Positions 35,824 through 45,924 are shown, counted from the stretch's first letter. The stretch: DNA of 64,000 bases from Bacteroides fragilis NCTC 9343 (GCF_000025985.1 NC_003228.3:62001-126000), one strand, 5' to 3'. Notes: generated from the letters alone by a model not told the origin. Translations and numbers: made by a program.

Positions 35824-36800
35824 ATATTAAAGCAGAATAAAGCGATAAGGGTAATCATCGAACCGATAAAGAAGAGGTTGGACGATTTGCTGTTGGTCAG
35901 TACAAACAAGTGTCCCACTAATATACTGATGCCTATCAGCAACAGCGAAAGCAGATTCATGCTCAGGGCGGGTTGCAACACAATGAACAGGAAGATGCAG
36001 AAGTTGAGGAAAATAAGAAAGTGCAGATAAGCGCGTGTCCGTATCTTATCCTCATATCCTGCCACGATGCAATGTATCGAACTGACTATGTAGAGGATGA
36101 ATAGATAGCCCAGCGTGACGACTTCCCATAGTTGGAAGTCACGGCCGAAGTCAATGTCCCGGAAGTCGGCCAGATGGATGAACGGTTGGTAGAAAAGCTC
36201 TATTTCGTTGTGAAAAAAGGCATGTCCCAATAAGAACCAGTAGGGGATGCTCCAACCTATTATGGAACCGCAGAAACTGCGGAACGTGAGCGACTGAAAA
36301 CCGGATGCACCCATCAGCCAGATGGGGATGAAGTACGTCAGCTGAGGAAACGCCACACTGCCGGCGCTCAGCAAAGCAAACGAATGGAACAGATAACCGG
36401 CAGGACGAGGCTGCTGATAGCTTTTGAACAGGAAATAGAGCGAAATGAGAAAGGTTACAGCAGCGACGTCGCCCGCATAGAGCAGGTGCATGCCGGGGCA
36501 GGCCGTGATGAGCAGAAAGTAAAGTGAGGTTTGTACGGATGCTCTCATGCGGATGATGGCAAACGTATTGTTCAGCTCTATCAGGAAATAGCCGATACCG
36601 GCAAAGAGCAAAAAGCTGACAATGCGGTTGGCCCATGCGGGTATGTTCACGATATTCCACAGCGGGTAGGACGACTCCTTAACTTCCAGTCCGGGCAGGA
36701 GAACGGAGGTCAGCACCCAACAGGCAATACACGTAAAGATAACGATGGGCAGCGTAAATCTGCCCGCCGTTATCCGTCCTTGTAATCTTTGATTCCTCAT
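35808..36800 (-). CDS. Multi-pass integral membrane protein (DUF6427-like)
   Basis: A 330-residue protein with about ten hydrophobic helices and short polar loops (LPIVIFTCIACWVLTSVLLPGL, ISLYFLFKSYQ, LLSLLLIGISILVGHLFVLTN). The layout is that of the Bacteroidetes membrane proteins annotated DUF6427; no catalytic motif is visible. It is sandwiched with purD upstream (one-base overlap at 36800) and the YqaA-like gene downstream. Confidence 0.7.
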   Translation of the reverse strand: MRNQRLQGRITAGRFTLPIVIFTCIACWVLTSVLLPGLEVKESSYPLWNIVNIPAWANRIVSFLLFAGIGYFLIELNNTFAIIRMRASVQTSLYFLLITACPGMHLLYAGDVAAVTFLISLYFLFKSYQQPRPAGYLFHSFALLSAGSVAFPQLTYFIPIWLMGASGFQSLTFRSFCGSIIGWSIPYWFLLGHAFFHNEIELFYQPFIHLADFRDIDFGRDFQLWEVVTLGYLFILYIVSSIHCIVAGYEDKIRTRAYLHFLIFLNFCIFLFIVLQPALSMNLLSLLLIGISILVGHLFVLTNSKSSNLFFIGSMITLIALFCFNIWTLL

Positions 36801-38074
36801 TATAAATCGAAGCCGATGTCGCGGCGATAATTCTTGTCTTTGAAGTCAATCATGTCGGCCACTTTGTAGCATTGTGCCAGTGCGTCGGCCTTGTCGTTGC
36901 CATACGAGCAGATGGCAAGCACACGTCCGCCGGAGGTCACTGCCTGTCCGTCCTTCATGGCTGTTCCGGCATGAAACAGAATGCTGTCCGTTGCCCGGGC
37001 TGCTTCCAGTCCGTTGATGGCATATCCTTTCTGATAGGCTTCGGGGTATCCTCCGCTGACCATCATCACACAAGTGGCTGTACGCGGATCGATGACAAGC
37101 GATCGGGCGTCGAGGTTACCTTCGGCCACCCCTTCCAGCAGTTCTACCAGGTCGCTCTGTATGCGCAGCATGACACTTTCGGTTTCGGGATCACCCATAC
37201 GGACATTGTATTCGATTACCATCGGTTCGCCTTTCACGTTGATCAGCCCCAGGAAGATGAATCCTTTATAGGTGATACCTTCCGCCTTTAGTCCGTTGAC
37301 AGTCGGTTCGATGATGCGGGTACGTACCTTTTCCATAAACACTTCGTCGGCAAACGGAACGGGAGTCACACTGCCCATACCGCCGGTATTGAGCCCTTTG
37401 TCACCTTCGCCGATGCGTTTGTAGTCTTTGGCTACGGGCAGCACCTTATAGTGGTCGCCATCTGTCAGTACGAATACCGAACATTCGATACCGCTCAGGA
37501 ACTCTTCAATGACAACGGTTGCCGAGGCATTGCCGAACATACCTCCGAGCATCTCTTTCAGTTCTTTCTTGGCTTCTTCGAGAGTCGGCAGAATCAATAC
37601 TCCTTTTCCGGCACAAAGTCCGTCTGCTTTCAGCACATAAGGAGCTTCAAGTGTTTCGAGAAATGCCAGTCCTTCGTTCAGGGTATCGGCTGTCACGCTT
37701 TGGTAGCGGGCTGTCGGTATGTGGTGGCGGTGCATGAATTCTTTCGCGAACTCCTTACTGCCTTCCAGCCTGGCTCCTTCTTTCGACGGGCCGATAATGG
37801 CGATGTTTTTCAGGCAGGGGTTACTTTGGAAGTGGTCATAGATACCTTCTACCAACGGGTCTTCGGGGCCTACCACAATCATATCGATACTTTCTTCAAG
37901 AGCGAATGCCCCTAAAGCGGCGAAGTCGGTTGCTTTGATATTCACGTTTTCACCTACTTCACCGGTTCCGGCATTGCCGGGTGCAATGAACAGCTTCTCT
38001 ACTTTCGGACTTTGGGCGATTTTCCATGCCAGGGCGTGTTCACGGCCGCCCGAACCTAATAGTAATATCTTCAT
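36800..38074 (-). CDS. purD: Phosphoribosylamine-glycine ligase PurD
   Basis: Second step of purine synthesis, an ATP-grasp ligase of 424 residues: [31 protein letters not shown], the ATP-grasp segment [28 protein letters not shown], and [12 protein letters not shown]. Length and motif order are standard. It is followed without a gap by the membrane protein gene. Confidence 0.97.
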   Translation of the reverse strand: MKILLLGSGGREHALAWKIAQSPKVEKLFIAPGNAGTGEVGENVNIKATDFAALGAFALEESIDMIVVGPEDPLVEGIYDHFQSNPCLKNIAIIGPSKEGARLEGSKEFAKEFMHRHHIPTARYQSVTADTLNEGLAFLETLEAPYVLKADGLCAGKGVLILPTLEEAKKELKEMLGGMFGNASATVVIEEFLSGIECSVFVLTDGDHYKVLPVAKDYKRIGEGDKGLNTGGMGSVTPVPFADEVFMEKVRTRIIEPTVNGLKAEGITYKGFIFLGLINVKGEPMVIEYNVRMGDPETESVMLRIQSDLVELLEGVAEGNLDARSLVIDPRTATCVMMVSGGYPEAYQKGYAINGLEAARATDSILFHAGTAMKDGQAVTSGGRVLAICSYGNDKADALAQCYKVADMIDFKDKNYRRDIGFDL

Positions 38075-38095
38075 GTCTTTTGAGGATTTATATCT

Positions 38096-40240
38096 TTATA
38101 AATAGTCTTCGAAATAACGGGTTATCTTTTCATGCAGATGTACACGGTCGCGGCCTGACACATTGTGCTTGTGGCACGGGTAGATGAAGAGGTCCGGATA
38201 CGTGCGGGCATCGATGCACGCTTTCATAAACGAGAGGGTGTGCTGCGGCACGCAGGTGTCGTCGTGGTCATCGTGGATGATCATCAGATGTCCTTTCAGG
38301 TTGCCTGCCAGGTTTTTCAGGTTACACTCTTTATATCCTTTCGGATTGCTTTGCGGGGTATCCATATAGCGTTCTCCGTACATCACTTCGTAATACCCCC
38401 AGTCAATGACGGGACCGCCGGCCACGCCCACTTTAAATATTTCGGGATAGCGAAGGAGAAGGGCAGTGGTCATGTGACCGCCAAAGCTCCAGCCGTGTAC
38501 TCCGATACGGTTCCCATCGACGTAGGGGAGGCTTTTCAGGAATTCGGTTCCTTTCACCTGGTCTCTTCCTTCTTCGATTCCCAACTGGCGGAAAGTTACA
38601 TTCTCAAAATCGAGTCCCCGATTGCTACTTCCACGTCCGTCTACGGTAAACATGATGTAACCTTTGTTGGCCATATAGATATCCCAGCCTCGTGCACCGT
38701 TCTGCCAGCCGTTGGTGACCAGTTGTGCGTGAGGACCGCCGTATACGTATACGATAGCCGGGTATTTCTTGTTCGGATCGAAATCGGCCGGTTTTATTAA
38801 TCGGTAATATAAGTCCGTCTTGCCATCTGCTGCTTTGATGGTACCTGTCTCGATACCCGGCATCTTGTAGCCGGTGAAAGGATCGGCTGCTGTGAGCAGA
38901 TTGACGCTTTTACCACTTTGCACATCGATGATATTGATACTTCTCGGGACAGTCGGTGAGTTGTATTGGTCAATCAGGTAGCGTCCCGAAGGGCTCAACT
39001 GGCCGCTGTGTACGCCTTCTGCACTGCCCAGGGGAGTACGTGTTCCGGTTTTTGTATCCAGGCGGAACAGGTTGTTCTGCAATGGCGAGAACTCTGTGCT
39101 GGCAATAATAATCTCTTTTTTCTTGGTGTCGAAGCCCAGAACCTCTTTTACCAGCCAGTCTCCCTCGGTCAACTGACGGATTTGCCGGCCGTTCGTATCG
39201 TACAGGTAAAGGTGGCTGAAGCCATCTTTTTGGCTCTGGTAGATGAACTTGCTGTTATCCCAAGGCAGGAAAATGATAGGGTCCTGCGGCTCTACATACT
39301 TGTCGCTCTTCTCTTCAAAAAGAGTGGCCGTCAATTCGCCTGTTTCAACATCATATCGGCACAATTTGGCATGATTTTGATTGCGGTTCAACTCGATCAG
39401 ATAAAGGCTCTTTTCATCCGGCGCCCAACTGATGTTAGTGAAATAGCGATCGGTCGGGTCTCCGGCATTGAGATAGATACTTTTGCCGGTAGTGGGGTTG
39501 TAGATGCCTACTTTTACCTGGTGGCTGGTCATCCCTGCCATCGGGTAGCGGATGTTGTTGACTTCGGCAATGGGAGCTGTGACATCGACCAGGGGATATT
39601 GGGCTACCATACTTTGATCCATCCGATAGAATGCGAGCAGATTGCCCGAGGGACTCCAGAAAGTTCCTTTCTTAATTCCGAATTCGTTGCGATGAACAGA
39701 CTGGCCGCATACGATACCTTCCGGTTCGTTGGTTACGGCCCGATCGTCCACATACAGATTGTTGCCTATGGTATAGGCTACATGTCCCGTTTCAGGGTGA
39801 TAATCTCTATTGGCACCTTCCTTTGGCAATGGACGTGTGCTGATAACCTCACGGTAGTCGAAATCGTATACGATGTATTTATCCGGCAGGGCGATCAGCA
39901 TAAGGCTTTTCTTCGGCCATGGGAAACTGACATTGTAGAAGTGTTGCAACTTACCGTGATTTCCGGCTTCCAACGCCTTGTTTACTATGTTGCGGGTGGT
40001 GAGCGGTGTTTCTTTTCCATTTTTAGGGTTTATCATGAACACTGCTTCTATTCCCGGTTTGATACATTGGTCACCCCACCATTGCAGGCCGGATATATTC
40101 TCGGCAGAACGGTAGGTAGCTCCACCCGGAATCAGATCCTCCAAGGTCGGCATTTTCGGTTCTTGTGCCATAATGTTTGGTATTAGTAAAGATAAGAGCA
40201 TTACTAACAAAGCACTCTTTTGTTTACTGTTGGTTTTCAT
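38096..40240 (-). CDS. Dipeptidyl peptidase IV-like S9 family serine peptidase
   Basis: A secreted 714-residue prolyl oligopeptidase-family enzyme: signal peptide in MKTNSKQKSALLVMLLSLLIPNIMAQ, an N-terminal beta-propeller (DPPIV_N) to about residue 450, then an alpha/beta-hydrolase domain with VYGGPHAQLV, the nucleophile motif GWSFGG (Ser near 585), the acid in HDDHDDTCVP and the His in CHKHNVSG. It cleaves dipeptides, often Xaa-Pro, from peptides in the periplasm. An alternative ATG lies five codons upstream (40255). Confidence 0.93.
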   Translation of the reverse strand: MKTNSKQKSALLVMLLSLLIPNIMAQEPKMPTLEDLIPGGATYRSAENISGLQWWGDQCIKPGIEAVFMINPKNGKETPLTTRNIVNKALEAGNHGKLQHFYNVSFPWPKKSLMLIALPDKYIVYDFDYREVISTRPLPKEGANRDYHPETGHVAYTIGNNLYVDDRAVTNEPEGIVCGQSVHRNEFGIKKGTFWSPSGNLLAFYRMDQSMVAQYPLVDVTAPIAEVNNIRYPMAGMTSHQVKVGIYNPTTGKSIYLNAGDPTDRYFTNISWAPDEKSLYLIELNRNQNHAKLCRYDVETGELTATLFEEKSDKYVEPQDPIIFLPWDNSKFIYQSQKDGFSHLYLYDTNGRQIRQLTEGDWLVKEVLGFDTKKKEIIIASTEFSPLQNNLFRLDTKTGTRTPLGSAEGVHSGQLSPSGRYLIDQYNSPTVPRSINIIDVQSGKSVNLLTAADPFTGYKMPGIETGTIKAADGKTDLYYRLIKPADFDPNKKYPAIVYVYGGPHAQLVTNGWQNGARGWDIYMANKGYIMFTVDGRGSSNRGLDFENVTFRQLGIEEGRDQVKGTEFLKSLPYVDGNRIGVHGWSFGGHMTTALLLRYPEIFKVGVAGGPVIDWGYYEVMYGERYMDTPQSNPKGYKECNLKNLAGNLKGHLMIIHDDHDDTCVPQHTLSFMKACIDARTYPDLFIYPCHKHNVSGRDRVHLHEKITRYFEDYL

Positions 40241-40390
40241 GATTTGCTTTATCATTATTTAAATCCTTTGATTTATACTCTGTCTGATTTCGTCGTTTCC
40301 GGGCGGATGACAGCGTCATACTTTGGTACCGTATCGTTTATCTTCTATGACTGCCTGTTCATCCGTCTGCATATTTGTGTTCGGAACGGT

Positions 40391-41731
40391 TTAGTCCTCC
40401 TGGGGCTTTTTGATTTTGGGCTCACGGTTGCCTTTGAATTCTCTCGGTCTTCTGTCTCCGTATTCCGAATTACGTTCTTCGCGTGGTCTTCTTTCTCCTC
40501 TGAAACCGCCTTCCTCCCGGCGCGGCTTGAACTCTCTTCTTTCCTTCGGAGCACGTTCACCGTTTTCATCACCGCCTTCCTGGCTTTTGAATTCCTTATA
40601 TTTACCGTCGAAAATCTGATATTTACGGAATTCACATTCCAAAGGACCGTTGAATAAAGGAGTTTTTACGCTCGGTTTCAGGCCAATCTGATCGAAACAC
40701 TCTTCACGATAAGAAAGTATCCATGCATCGTTACCCACAAAAGCGTGTTTCAGGCGTTCGCCGATCATATTGTACAGTCCCAGCAAGTCGTTGGTCGAAA
40801 TACGTTCTCCGTAAGGGGGATTGGTTATAATGATCGATTTTTCAGCCGGCTGTTCGAATTGCTGGAACGGTTGCAATTTCAGGATAATGTCTTTTGATAC
40901 CCCTGCTGCCTTCACGTTGTGCGTTGCGATTTCGTTGGCTTTGGGATTGTTGTCATAACCGTATATCTTGTGGGTAAATTCACGTTCCTGACTGTCGTCG
41001 TTGTAGATCCGGTCGAACAGGTTTTGATCGAAATCTCCCCATTTTTCAAAAGCAAACTCTTTGCGAAACACTCCCGGCGCGATATTACGGGCAATCAGGG
41101 CTGCTTCAATGGGAATAGTACCTGAACCGCACATCGGGTCAATCAGGTCGCATTCGCCTTTCCATCCGGTCATCAAAATCATACCGGCGGCCAGAACTTC
41201 ATTTAATGGAGCTTCTACGGCTTCCTGACGGTAACCTCTGCGGTGGAGTGATTCGCCCGATGAATCGAGTGAAAGCGTACAGGTAGTCTGTGCAATGTGT
41301 ATATTCAGTAGTACATCCGGTCTGCTGATACGCACAGAAGGACGTTTTCCATTCAATTCGCGGAAATAATCGACAATGGCATCTTTTACTTTGTATGAGA
41401 CAAACTTGGAGTGGCGGAATTCATCGCTGAATACTACTGCGTCGACAGCAAAGGTTTTGTCTACATCCAGGATTTCTTCCCAACGGATGGCTTTGATTTG
41501 TTCATATACAGCATCAGCGTCTTTTGCGGTGAAGTGCTTAATTGGTTTTAAAATACGGATTGCGGTACGCAGGCAGAAATTTGCTTTGTACATCATCTCC
41601 TTGTCACCGGTAAACGAGACCATGCGGCGGCCTATTTGTACGTCGTTTGCCCCAAGTGTTGTCAATTCCTCAGCCAGTATCTCTTCCAGTCCCTGAAAGG
41701 TTTTGGCAATCATTTCAAATTGTTCGCTCAT
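40391..41731 (-). CDS. THUMP-domain class I SAM-dependent RNA methyltransferase (RlmL N-terminal type)
   Basis: A 446-residue protein starting MSEQFEMIAKTFQGLEEILAEEL. Residues 1-160 form the THUMP RNA-binding domain; residues about 165-375 the UPF0020 methyltransferase (DPMCGSGTIPIEAALIARNIAPG with the SAM loop, and the catalytic motif IITNPPYGERI). It corresponds to the m2G2445 half of 23S rRNA methyltransferase RlmL. The last ~65 residues are a low-complexity Arg/Glu/Gly tail (EGGFRGERRPREERN), likely an extra RNA-binding extension. Confidence 0.9.
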   Translation of the reverse strand: MSEQFEMIAKTFQGLEEILAEELTTLGANDVQIGRRMVSFTGDKEMMYKANFCLRTAIRILKPIKHFTAKDADAVYEQIKAIRWEEILDVDKTFAVDAVVFSDEFRHSKFVSYKVKDAIVDYFRELNGKRPSVRISRPDVLLNIHIAQTTCTLSLDSSGESLHRRGYRQEAVEAPLNEVLAAGMILMTGWKGECDLIDPMCGSGTIPIEAALIARNIAPGVFRKEFAFEKWGDFDQNLFDRIYNDDSQEREFTHKIYGYDNNPKANEIATHNVKAAGVSKDIILKLQPFQQFEQPAEKSIIITNPPYGERISTNDLLGLYNMIGERLKHAFVGNDAWILSYREECFDQIGLKPSVKTPLFNGPLECEFRKYQIFDGKYKEFKSQEGGDENGERAPKERREFKPRREEGGFRGERRPREERNSEYGDRRPREFKGNREPKIKKPQED

Positions 41732-41808
41732 AAAAATGGATAACATGCCAGTATGCTAATGTTCCGGTAATGAACCGGGCGACCGGCGCTTTAATGTTGT
41801 TAATTATA

Positions 41809-42708
41809 TTATTTTTTCGCTTTTGTCTGTACGATTCTTGCCCCTGCCGGTATGTTCTCTGTCACCCAGATGTTACCGCCTACGGTCGCATCACGCCCGA
41901 TGGTAATCCGGCCCAGAATGGTGGCATTGGAGTATACAATCACGTTATCTTCCAGAATCGGATGACGTGGAATGCCTTTAATAGGTTTGCCGTCAGCATC
42001 CAGGGGGAAGCTTCTGGCACCCAATGTCACTCCCTGATAGAGTTTCACATTATTACCGATGATACTTGTCGCACCAATCACTACACCGGTTCCATGGTCG
42101 ATCGTGAAATGTGTGCCGATTCTTGCTCCCGGATGTATGTCGATACCGGTTTCGCTATGTGCCATTTCGGTGATGATACGGGGGATAAGCGGTACACCTA
42201 ATTCCAGAAGTTCGTGGGCGATGCGATAGTTGCTGATGGCTTTGATGGCCGGATAGCAGAAGATCACTTCACCAAAACTTTGTGCAGCCGGGTCACCGTT
42301 GTAAGCAGCTTCCACATCTGTAGCCAGGACACGGCGCAAGTGCGGTAGTTTGCTGATAAACTTGGCAGCCAGGCGCGCTGCTTCTTCACGTTTGGCCTCG
42401 GTACATTCATCGCACCGGTCACCATTACCGAAACATAAACCGGCGAGAATCTGCTCTGTTAGCAGATTGAACAGCTTTTCTACATTGACACCAATGTGGT
42501 AATTGATAGTCCGGCTGTTGACTGTTGAGTTTCCGTAATATCCGGGAAAGAGAATGGAACGCGCTAATTCGATAACATCGCACAATACCCGTGGCGAGGG
42601 TAGTGGCTCACCGTCTTTATGTTGGTGAAACAGTCCTTTGTATGATTCGCTTTCCGATAGCTCATCGACTGTCTGTGTCAGGATGTGAGTGAAGTTCAGT
42701 GGACTCAT
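41809..42708 (-). CDS. cysE: Serine O-acetyltransferase (EpsC type)
   Basis: Makes O-acetylserine for cysteine synthesis. The 299-residue protein has the long helical N-terminal domain and a C-terminal left-handed beta-helix of hexapeptide repeats: TGIDIHPGARIGTHFTIDHGTGVVIGATSIIGNNVKLYQGVTLGARSFP and NVIVYSNATILGRITIG. The catalytic His/Asp are in DIHPG and DHGTG. It is transcribed alone or as the head of the unit leading into the methyltransferase gene. Confidence 0.92.
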   Translation of the reverse strand: MSPLNFTHILTQTVDELSESESYKGLFHQHKDGEPLPSPRVLCDVIELARSILFPGYYGNSTVNSRTINYHIGVNVEKLFNLLTEQILAGLCFGNGDRCDECTEAKREEAARLAAKFISKLPHLRRVLATDVEAAYNGDPAAQSFGEVIFCYPAIKAISNYRIAHELLELGVPLIPRIITEMAHSETGIDIHPGARIGTHFTIDHGTGVVIGATSIIGNNVKLYQGVTLGARSFPLDADGKPIKGIPRHPILEDNVIVYSNATILGRITIGRDATVGGNIWVTENIPAGARIVQTKAKK

Positions 42709-42736
42709 TATGAGACTATTCTAATTATATTGGCTA

Positions 42737-42744
42737 CAAAGATA
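42737..42744 (-). promoter_or_regulatory. -7 box of cysE
   Basis: The minus strand reads TATCTTTG, 28 bases before the ATG at 42708. The -33 is not clear. Confidence 0.5.
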
Positions 42745-42772
42745 TGAATAATTGCGCATAAAAAGTAGTACG

Positions 42773-42807
42773 TTTGTTATCGAATTTAAAAAAAGGATGT
42801 ATTTTTG
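42773..42807 (+). promoter_or_regulatory. Promoter of the histidine kinase operon
   Basis: TTTG at 42773-42776, a somewhat long 23-base spacer, and TATTTTTG at 42800-42807, 27 bases before the ATG at 42835. Confidence 0.5.
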
Positions 42808-42834
42808 TTGGGTATTACACGATAAATCAAAACA

Positions 42835-44865
42835 ATGAGGCATAGAGCAAACCTGGCAATTGTATTTTTTTGTTTGTTATTACCGTTAACAGGCTGTAAG
42901 CAAAAAATAAACCGTTCTGATTCCGCTTTTGGGGGTATGAGCATAGACTCTGTGGAACGTTGTGCTCAGGATTCATTGTTTAGTAATACCCGATATTCAC
43001 GTTCTTTGTTGCGACACGCCATGGCGGATGCTCCGGATAGCCTGTCTTATTATTACCTTTTGTCATTTTATTCCAAATCTTATTTTGTTACGGCAGACTT
43101 TGATTCAGTCTTGTATTACAATCGGCTTGTGAAGCGCTTTTGTAATGAAGTGGAGCTTTCCGCGGAAGTGCATGATCTGCTTTCGACTGTTTATAATATG
43201 GAAGGCAACGTCTTGATGCAGTGCACTCAGCCCGATTCGGCTATTATCTCCTATAAAAAAGCCTACGAAGAAAGGCTTCAAGGACAACAAACGGACTATC
43301 TACCGGACTTGTGCATAAATTTGGCTGATGCCAATGTGCATAAGGGAGATTATGCGTATGCCGCTTATTATTATCGTCGCGCACTGTTCATTTGTGATTC
43401 TCTCGGATTGCCCGATCGTAATAAATTTCCGGTTTACTATGGTCTCGGACAGACTTATATGGAATTACGTGATTTTGAGCTTTCCAATCATTATTATGAA
43501 CTTGCAGGAAACTTTTTTCCTCAGATGAGCGTGTCTGAGAAATGGACTTACCTGAATAACCGGGGAAACCATTTTTATTATAAAAAAGACTATCCGCAGG
43601 CTGTTCATTATATTGGGCGTGCATTAGAGGTCGTGAAGTCTTATCCTCAAATGGTTTTTGAACAGAATTTGTGTAAGGCAAATCTTGGAGAACTTTATGT
43701 GATTACCAATAAACTGGATTCAGCGCAATTATATCTGGACGAGAGCTATCGCTTCTTTTCCGGAATCGGGAATCAATCGGCGCTTTATTACATAGAGACT
43801 CAAATGATCGAGCTTGCACTTAAAAAGGGAAATGTCGCTCTTGCCGGAGATATAATCAGACGATCAGCCGATTACGGGCATATAGATGCCAATATGATCA
43901 ATATCCGTAATCACTATCTACAGCATTATTACGAGCAGGTGGGAAACTATAAAAAGGCTTATGAATATCAGAAACACGATCTTCAACTTAATGATTCCAT
44001 CCGTAATGAACGTGTCAGGACGCGTGTAGCCGAACTGGATATGCGTTACCGGCAGGATACGATTGTGATGCGGAAAGAATTGGTGATCGAGAAACAAAAA
44101 GGAGAGATGGAGGTGCTGAAACTGACAACCTATATATGGGCTCTGATCGGTATTGTATCTGTTATTGTAGCGGGACTTGTTTATTGGTATATGAAGAAGA
44201 AACGCATGTTTCTTCAGGAACGGCATATCAACCAGATCAGCCGTTTCCGTATGGAGAATATCCGGAATCGTCTTTCACCGCATTTCACGTTTAATGTATT
44301 GAATCGTGAGATCAGTCGGTTTAGGGATGGGGAAACGTTGTGTGGTGATCTGACAGAATTGGTGAAACTACTTCGTAAGAGCTTGGAATTGACAGAGAAA
44401 CTCAGTATTTCTCTTTATGATGAACTGGAATTTGTGAAGACTTACATCCATCTTGAGCAAGGACGTCTCGGAAGTGATTTTTCAATGGATGTGAAGATCG
44501 AGGAAGACTTGGATATTCAGCAGGTTGTCATTCCTTCAATGGTAGTACAGATACCGGTGGAGAATGCATTGAAACATGGATTGGCCGGAATTGACGGTTT
44601 GAAGTTACTTGGTATATCTGTTTGCCGAAAGGGAAGTGGAATCCTTATTGATATTTGCGATAATGGACGTGGATATTCTCCACAAACTTTATCATCTACA
44701 CGTGGAACAGGAACAGGGTTGAAAGTGCTTTATCAGACTATTCAGCTATTGAATGATAAGAATCGCGAGAAAATACGTTTTGAAATCAAGAATCTGGTGA
44801 ATAATGGACAGACCGGAACACAAGTTCTAATCTATATACCATTGGATTATTCTTACAATTTATAA
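42835..44865 (+). CDS. TPR-containing LytS-type sensor histidine kinase
   Basis: A 676-residue sensor. The N-terminus has a lipoprotein-like signal (FFCLLLPLTGC). Residues ~60-420 are TPR-like helical repeats in the periplasm, then one membrane helix (TTYIWALIGIVSVIVAGLVYWYM, ~435-457), a short coiled region, and a His_kinase domain with the phospho-acceptor His483 in RLSPHFTFNVLN and the ATP-binding N box VENALKHGL and G box DNGRGYSP. It is paired with the LytTR regulator 12 bases downstream. The signal it senses is unknown. Confidence 0.9.
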   Translation: MRHRANLAIVFFCLLLPLTGCKQKINRSDSAFGGMSIDSVERCAQDSLFSNTRYSRSLLRHAMADAPDSLSYYYLLSFYSKSYFVTADFDSVLYYNRLVKRFCNEVELSAEVHDLLSTVYNMEGNVLMQCTQPDSAIISYKKAYEERLQGQQTDYLPDLCINLADANVHKGDYAYAAYYYRRALFICDSLGLPDRNKFPVYYGLGQTYMELRDFELSNHYYELAGNFFPQMSVSEKWTYLNNRGNHFYYKKDYPQAVHYIGRALEVVKSYPQMVFEQNLCKANLGELYVITNKLDSAQLYLDESYRFFSGIGNQSALYYIETQMIELALKKGNVALAGDIIRRSADYGHIDANMINIRNHYLQHYYEQVGNYKKAYEYQKHDLQLNDSIRNERVRTRVAELDMRYRQDTIVMRKELVIEKQKGEMEVLKLTTYIWALIGIVSVIVAGLVYWYMKKKRMFLQERHINQISRFRMENIRNRLSPHFTFNVLNREISRFRDGETLCGDLTELVKLLRKSLELTEKLSISLYDELEFVKTYIHLEQGRLGSDFSMDVKIEEDLDIQQVVIPSMVVQIPVENALKHGLAGIDGLKLLGISVCRKGSGILIDICDNGRGYSPQTLSSTRGTGTGLKVLYQTIQLLNDKNREKIRFEIKNLVNNGQTGTQVLIYIPLDYSYNL

Positions 44866-44877
44866 AGATAGGAAATT

Positions 44878-45633
44878 ATGTATAAGGTGATCATTATAGA
44901 TGATGAGAAGGCGGCTATTGAGACCTTACGCCGGGATCTGGAGGTGCAGACTGATCTGGAAATAAAAGGGACTGCCGGCAATGGGGCAAAAGGGAAGAAA
45001 CTTATTATGGATATACATCCCGATCTTTTGTTCCTGGACATAGAGTTGCCCGATATTCAGGGAATCCGTTTGCTTAGTGAGATTCGTGAACAGGTGTTGT
45101 GGGATATGAAAGTCGTTTTCTATACTGCCTATGATAAATATCTGTTGCAGGCCTTGCGCGAATCGGCTTTTGATTATTTACTGAAGCCTTATGATATAGA
45201 AGAACTGAATTTGATTATTGAACGTTACCGCAAGACGATGGCTTCTGCTCGGCCTCTGCCTTCTTTTGCTTCTGCTGTGGGTACTTTGATGCCCGGTAGA
45301 GATTTGTTTATGATTAGTACAGTAACGGGATTTAGATTTCTTCGTCTTGAAGAAATAGGTTATTTTGAATATCTGAAAGATAAGAGGCTGTGGCAAGTGG
45401 AACTTTTTAATCAAACGAAACTTTGTCTGAAAAAAAATACGACTGCCGGTGATATAATCGGCTATTCCGACGCATTTGTACAAATCAGTCAGTCGGCTAT
45501 TATCAACATCAATTATCTGGCAATGATAAAGAGCAAACAGTGCTTACTCTATCCTCCTTTTAGTGATAAAGAAGACTTGATTATTTCACGCGGATTCTTG
45601 AAAGAACTACAAGAGCGCTTTTGTATAATTTGA
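44878..45633 (+). CDS. LytTR-family response regulator
   Basis: A 251-residue regulator: receiver domain with VIIIDDEKAA, phospho-acceptor Asp54 in LLFLDIELPD, and the conserved Lys in YLLKPYD; then a C-terminal LytTR DNA-binding domain (about 150-250; LEEIGYFEYLKDKRLWQVEL, FVQISQSAIININYLAMIK). It is the partner of the kinase just upstream. Its target genes are not evident; the short transcription unit that follows is one candidate. Confidence 0.92.
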   Translation: MYKVIIIDDEKAAIETLRRDLEVQTDLEIKGTAGNGAKGKKLIMDIHPDLLFLDIELPDIQGIRLLSEIREQVLWDMKVVFYTAYDKYLLQALRESAFDYLLKPYDIEELNLIIERYRKTMASARPLPSFASAVGTLMPGRDLFMISTVTGFRFLRLEEIGYFEYLKDKRLWQVELFNQTKLCLKKNTTAGDIIGYSDAFVQISQSAIININYLAMIKSKQCLLYPPFSDKEDLIISRGFLKELQERFCII

Positions 45634-45714
45634 AGTTTTTCTGTCGGATAGACTCTTATTTTACCGCTTATACTCTGACTGTAACCATATAATCGGCTTT
45701 CAGATAAAAAAGGG

Positions 45715-45745
45715 TTGCTATGCTTTTACTTTGATTGTATCTTTG
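45715..45745 (+). promoter_or_regulatory. Promoter of a short orphan transcript
   Basis: TTG at 45715-45717, exactly 20 bases, then TATCTTTG at 45738-45745. This is one of the best promoters in the window, yet no normal gene follows on this strand before the terminator at 45831. Confidence 0.75.
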
Positions 45746-45751
45746 TGAGGT

Positions 45752-45868
45752 ACGATTACTCTTAAAAACAACTGAGATGAACAGTGTTAAACAATTAAAC
45801 AACTCTCTTGATAGTTAACTGGTTGGGTAAAGCCGGAGCTTTTTGTGAAAAAACTCCGGCTATTTTAT
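45752..45868 (+). ncRNA. Candidate small RNA between the response regulator and DUF3836
   Basis: A perfect promoter and a strong intrinsic terminator delimit a transcript of about 115 bases. The only reading frame is 13 codons (ATG at 45777, reading MNSVKQLNNSLDS). It could be a regulatory RNA or encode a tiny peptide. No family recognised. Confidence 0.55.
45831..45868 (+). terminator. Intrinsic terminator of the small transcript
   Basis: AGCCGGAG (45831-45838) pairs with CTCCGGCT (45854-45861), extended inward by TTTTT/AAAAA, followed by ATTTTAT. Confidence 0.85.
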
Positions 45869-45908
45869 GATGTTGTTATCTCAAATAATCTTTTTTATTT
45901 CTTCTTTA

Positions 45909-45924
45909 TGTTTCACGTGACACA
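45909..45924. promoter_or_regulatory. parS-like site
   Basis: TGTTTCACGTGACACA differs at one position from the bacterial parS consensus TGTTTCACGTGAAACA bound by ParB. It is intergenic. A second, better palindrome lies at 55827-55842. Confidence 0.5.

Noticed and set aside
38966..40186. A 406-codon ORF antisense to the DPP IV-like gene
   Set aside because: It is the complementary shadow of a gene with clear catalytic motifs; no domain or promoter supports it.
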